Part shown: one piece after another, positions 60,970 through 64,000 of the stretch
Position numbering within the stretch: the stretch's first letter is position 1
Layout of the letters: each line of letters opens with the position of its first letter
Assembly: GCF_018596315.1 (NCBI RefSeq)
Contig: NZ_JAHEAG010000028.1
Span: 32,211 to 96,210 of the forward strand
DNA length: 64,000 nt
Reading direction: 5' to 3'
Origin: Bradyrhizobium sp. SRL28
Lineage (GTDB): Bacteria > Pseudomonadota > Alphaproteobacteria > Rhizobiales > Xanthobacteraceae
Translations under genes and position numbers: made by a program
Notes under the pieces: generated by a model
What the model was told of the DNA's origin: nothing
The model's input: the letters and a program-made list of their open reading frames with translations, nothing else
The model's database searches: none

Positions 60970-61082
60970 CGTCCCTGCGAACGCAGGGACCATAACCACC
61001 ATTGTTAATTGTAGGAGACGGTACCTCCCATTGGTGCCCCACGATAGGGCACGCAGTATGGGTCCCGGCGTTCGCAGGGACG
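60970..61082. repeat. GTCCCTGCGAACGC palindromic repeat
   Basis: Perfect 14-bp arms GTCCCTGCGAACGC (60971-60984) and GCGTTCGCAGGGAC (61068-61081), extended by one more pair. The middle contains TGGTGCCCCACGATAGGGCACG. A separate family from the others in the window, again in an intergenic position. Confidence 0.85.
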
Positions 61083-61152
61083 TCATGATGAGACATTTGA
61101 ACCCGATCGGGCAATTGCTGTTATAGTCGCACAAAACATCAAGGAGCCCCCC

Positions 61153-62070
61153 ATGAGCTGGCAACCCGCCAACGATCCCGTGCTCGGCGATCCCAAGACC
61201 TGCGATGCGCTCGACCTCATCATCGTGCCGCGCACCCGCGATCTCGGCGACGGATTTGTCGTGCGACGCGCGCTGCCGCATGGCAAGCGGCAGATGGTCG
61301 GGCCTTTCATCTTCTTCGATCATTTCGGACCGATGCAGTTCATCGCCGGCAAGGGCATGGACGTGCGCCCGCATCCGCATATCGGGCTTGCCACCGTCAC
61401 CTATCTGTTCGACGGCTCGATCATGCACCGCGACAGTGAGGGCAACATCCAGGAGATCCAGCCCGGCGCCATGAACCTGATGACGGCGGGGCGCGGCATC
61501 GCGCATTCCGAACGCACGCCCGACGTGCAGCGCCGCGACGGGCAGAAAATGCTGGGCCTGCAAAGCTGGATCGCGCTGCCGGCCGGATCGGAAGAGATCG
61601 AGCCGTCGTTCCAGCACTACGCGGCCGAAGCGCTGCCGACCGTGAAGGAGAGTGGCTTCACCGCGCGGATCATCGCAGGCCATGGCTTTGGCGTGAAATC
61701 GCCGGTCAGCATGGTGTCGCCGTGGTTCTATACCGAAGTGACCGCCCAGGCCGGGACCAGCGTCCCGCTCGACCCGGACCACGAGGAGCGCGCGATCTAT
61801 CTGGTCGACGGCGAGGTCGAGATTGCGAACGAGCGCTATGAGGGACCGCGCCTTCTGATCTTCCGGCCGGGCGACCGCATCACCGTGAAGGCGATCAGGC
61901 CGACGCGGATGATGTTTCTGGGTGGCGACGCGCTGGAGGGGCCGCGGCATATCTGGTGGAATTTCGTCTCCTCCAGCAAGGAGCGGATCGAGCAGGCCAA
62001 ACAGGACTGGAAAACCGGCCGGTTTGCCGCCGTTCCGCAAGAACATGAGTTCATTCCGCTGCCGGAGTGA
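61153..62070 (+). CDS. Pirin family protein (bicupin)
   Basis: 305 residues. Pirin signature: GPFIFFDHFGPMQF, VRPHPHIGLATVTYLFDG (His ligands for Fe), NLMTAGRGIAHSERTP with the third His. A second cupin follows (about 165-285). Some bacterial pirins have quercetin dioxygenase-like activity or regulate metabolism by protein contact. Length and order are usual for the family. AAGGAGCCCC is a strong ribosome site. Followed 63 bp later by purC. Confidence 0.94.
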   Translation: MSWQPANDPVLGDPKTCDALDLIIVPRTRDLGDGFVVRRALPHGKRQMVGPFIFFDHFGPMQFIAGKGMDVRPHPHIGLATVTYLFDGSIMHRDSEGNIQEIQPGAMNLMTAGRGIAHSERTPDVQRRDGQKMLGLQSWIALPAGSEEIEPSFQHYAAEALPTVKESGFTARIIAGHGFGVKSPVSMVSPWFYTEVTAQAGTSVPLDPDHEERAIYLVDGEVEIANERYEGPRLLIFRPGDRITVKAIRPTRMMFLGGDALEGPRHIWWNFVSSSKERIEQAKQDWKTGRFAAVPQEHEFIPLPE

Positions 62071-62133
62071 GCTATTGCTCCGCTTTCTCATTTGCACGCC
62101 TGTGCAGTCGTGCCGTTTCGAAAGCCTGACCGA

Positions 62134-63048
62134 ATGAACGCGATGCTCGCCAGCGATTTGCCCCTGCCCCGGATCGGCCGCGGCAAGGTGCGCGATATCT
62201 ATGCCGTCGGCGACGACCGCGTGCTGCTGCTCACCACCGACCGGATCAGCGCGTTCGACGTCGTGATGGCCGAGACCATTCCGATGAAGGGCGCTGTGCT
62301 GACGCAGATCAGCGCGTGGTGGTTCCGCCAGCTCGAAGGCGTGGTGCCGCATCACATGATCAGCGCCGATGCCGACGAGATCATCCGCAAGGTGCCCGCC
62401 TTGAAGGACCATCGCGCCGACATTCTCGGTCGCGCGATGCTGTGCAAGCGCACCACCGTCTTCCCGGTGGAATGCGTGATCCGCGGCTACATCTCCGGCT
62501 CGGCCTGGAAGGAGTATGCCGCAGCGGGTACACTCGCGGGCGAGGAACTCAAGCCCGGGCTGGTCGAGAGTGAGAAGCTCGACGCCCCGATCTTCAGCCC
62601 GGCCACCAAGGCCGAGACCGGCCATGATGAGAACATTACGATCGCACGCGTACGCGAGATTTTGGGCAGCAACGTCGCCGAGAAGCTCGAGAGCATGGCG
62701 CGCACGGTCTATAATTTCGGCGAACGGATCGCCCGTCACCAAGGCATCATCATCGCCGACACCAAGTTCGAGTTCGGCCGCGCGGCGGACGGCCGCATCA
62801 TTCTGATCGACGAGGTGATGACGCCGGATAGTTCGCGGTTCTGGGCCGCCGACGTCTACAAACCCGGCCGGCCGCAGCCCTCCTTCGACAAGCAGCCGCT
62901 GCGCGACTATCTCGACGCCGAGCGCCGCGCCGGCCGCTGGAACGGCGACGCCCCGCCCCCGCCGCTGCCGGACAGCGTGGTCGATGCGACGAGCAAGCGG
63001 TATCTCGAAGCGTATCGGCGCGTGACGGGAAGCGATCTGCAAATCTAG
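62134..63048 (+). CDS. purC: SAICAR synthetase (purine biosynthesis)
   Basis: 304 residues of the long, yeast-like purC form: GKVRDIYAVGDDRVLLLTTDRISAFDVVM, RGYISGSAWKEY, and DTKFEFGRAADGRIILIDEVMTPDSSRFW. It condenses CAIR with aspartate. Short (about 240-residue) PurC forms are usually in purine clusters; this long form stands alone, so another copy may exist elsewhere. The start at 62134 (MNAMLASDLP) is favoured over 62092. No strong ribosome site. Confidence 0.95.
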   Translation: MNAMLASDLPLPRIGRGKVRDIYAVGDDRVLLLTTDRISAFDVVMAETIPMKGAVLTQISAWWFRQLEGVVPHHMISADADEIIRKVPALKDHRADILGRAMLCKRTTVFPVECVIRGYISGSAWKEYAAAGTLAGEELKPGLVESEKLDAPIFSPATKAETGHDENITIARVREILGSNVAEKLESMARTVYNFGERIARHQGIIIADTKFEFGRAADGRIILIDEVMTPDSSRFWAADVYKPGRPQPSFDKQPLRDYLDAERRAGRWNGDAPPPPLPDSVVDATSKRYLEAYRRVTGSDLQI

Positions 63049-63051
63049 CTC

Positions 63052-63129
63052 CGTCATTGCGAGCGAAGCGAAGCAATCCATATCTCAACGTGGGAATAGA
63101 TGGATTGCTTCGCTGCGCTCGCAATGACG
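63052..63129. repeat. CGTCATTGCGAGCG palindromic repeat, near-perfect copy
   Basis: Same family as 19563-19637. Arms of about 29 bp differ by one position (GAAGCG against GCAGCG in the first arm), with a centre of about 20 bp. Located between purC and the enoyl-CoA hydratase gene. Confidence 0.88.
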
Positions 63130-63203
63130 CGCGGATACAGGATTGCGCTGCAGGCCCATCCGGTGCGAAGTTGCCTCCATAGGGAATGCGAGGGAGCGCC
63201 TGA

Positions 63204-64000
63204 ATGTCCGAAGCCGATTCCGTGCTCGTCGAACGCGATGGTCCCGTGACCATCGTTTCCATCAACCGCCCGCATTGCCGCAACGCCGTCGACGGTGCGA
63301 CGGCGCGCAAATTGTACGAAGCCTTCCTTGCCTTCGATGCCGACGAGAGCGCATCCGTCGCCGTGTTCACTGGCACCGGCGGCTATTTCTGCGCGGGCGC
63401 CGACCTCAAGGCGGTGGCGGCGGGCGATCCCAACAAGAAGCGCGAGCTCGGCGGCCACGACTCGATTGCGCCGATGGGACCGAGCCGGCTGCGGCTGTCA
63501 AAGCCGGTGATCGCGGCGGTCGAAGGCTTTGCGGTGGCCGGCGGCATGGAGCTGGCGCTGTGGGCGGACATGCGCGTGGTCGCAGACGATGCCACCTTCG
63601 GCATCTTCTGCCGCCGCTTCGGCGTGCCACTGATCGATCTCGGCACCATCCGACTGCCACGCCTGATCGGTCATTCGCAGGCGATCGATTTGATTCTCAC
63701 CGGTCGCCCGGTCGGCGCGCAGGAGGCGCTGCGCATGGGCCTCGCCAACCGCGTCGTCGGCCGCGGCGAGGCGACCGCACATGCGATCGCGCTGGCGCGG
63801 GAGATCGCGCGCTTTCCGCAAAAGTGCCTGCGCGCCGATCGGCTGTCGGCGCTGCGGCAATGGGACCTCTCGGAGGAAGAGGCGATCGCCAATGAGATGC
63901 GCGGCGGGCTCGAGGTGATCGCCTCGGGCGAAACGCTGTCGGGCGCGACGCGGTTTGCTTCCGGCATCGGCCGCCACGGCGCGTTTGCGGATGACGCGAG
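63204..64000 (+). CDS. Enoyl-CoA hydratase/isomerase family protein (3' end outside window)
   Basis: At least 265 residues, open to the window end. GPVTIVSINRPHCRNAVDG opens the crotonase fold; FCAGADLKAVAAG holds the oxyanion-hole backbone; the later AVEGFAVAGGMELALWADMRVV is the second oxyanion motif. GTIRLPRLIG follows. In the hydratase positions one expects two Glu; here the region after GGMELAL has CRRFGVPLID rather than a second catalytic Glu, so it may be an isomerase or other crotonase. GGGAG supports the ATG. Confidence 0.92.
   Translation, partial: MSEADSVLVERDGPVTIVSINRPHCRNAVDGATARKLYEAFLAFDADESASVAVFTGTGGYFCAGADLKAVAAGDPNKKRELGGHDSIAPMGPSRLRLSKPVIAAVEGFAVAGGMELALWADMRVVADDATFGIFCRRFGVPLIDLGTIRLPRLIGHSQAIDLILTGRPVGAQEALRMGLANRVVGRGEATAHAIALAREIARFPQKCLRADRLSALRQWDLSEEEAIANEMRGGLEVIASGETLSGATRFASGIGRHGAFADDA

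Noticed and set aside
1..64000. CRISPR array, phage genes or insertion sequence
   Set aside because: No regularly spaced identical repeats with unique spacers and no transposase, integrase or structural phage gene seen.

Overview
The window looks like chromosome of a Bradyrhizobium-type alphaproteobacterium (Nitrobacteraceae; Bradyrhizobium or a close relative such as Rhodopseudomonas). The reasons are high GC, the order rpsT - dnaA - dnaN - recF - secreted repeat protein - gyrB, Bug-type solute receptors without their membrane partners, a DUF3551 protein, abundant c-di-GMP genes, and families of intergenic palindromes. This assignment is from gene content and order, not from a database comparison.

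Layout. 1-7.6 kb: signalling block with the end of an HWE-type histidine kinase, two GGDEF-EAL proteins (one soluble, one membrane-bound) and a convergent patatin phospholipase with a cyclic-nucleotide-binding domain. 7.7-12.2 kb: flavin monooxygenase, YccF, universal stress protein, tRNA-Arg(CCG), creatininase-family amidohydrolase and two small unknown genes. 12.2-14.2 kb: divergent pair, a PCuAC-like copper chaperone and a Met/His-rich outer-membrane protein, separated by three GATTrCGG boxes spaced exactly 22 bp apart. 14.3-21.6 kb: chemoreceptor, serine hydrolase, racemase, and an ArsR / SRPBCC / DUF899 / DUF1428 cluster whose promoter appears leaderless with an operator lying over the start codon. 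21.7-29.6 kb: Bug receptor, VOC protein, acyl-CoA ligase, amidohydrolase, cytochrome P450 and an HD-GYP regulator. 29.9-38.3 kb: isoquinoline-oxidoreductase-like molybdoenzyme, alpha/beta hydrolases, second Bug receptor, polysaccharide export lipoprotein, MsrA and a small membrane protein.

38.4-49.6 kb is the replication core: rpsT with its own promoter, leader hairpin and terminator; about 1.3 kb with no convincing long gene that holds a perfect DnaA box, an AT-rich stretch and two perfect palindromes (candidate oriC and/or dnaA control region); then dnaA, tandem hairpins, dnaN, recF, a secreted protein built from five FYR...GW-type repeats, and gyrB.

49.6-64 kb is metabolic and accessory: esterase with divergent HxlR regulator, a MurA homologue with Asp in place of the fosfomycin-target Cys, MATE exporter with a DUF2867 partner, FUSC-type exporter, MmgE/PrpD protein, serine hydrolase, membrane AraC regulator, GNAT, pirin, purC, and an enoyl-CoA hydratase cut by the window end. 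I see no CRISPR array, phage, transposase or integrated element. The mobile-looking component is the set of intergenic palindromes, the best of which has perfect 29-bp arms.
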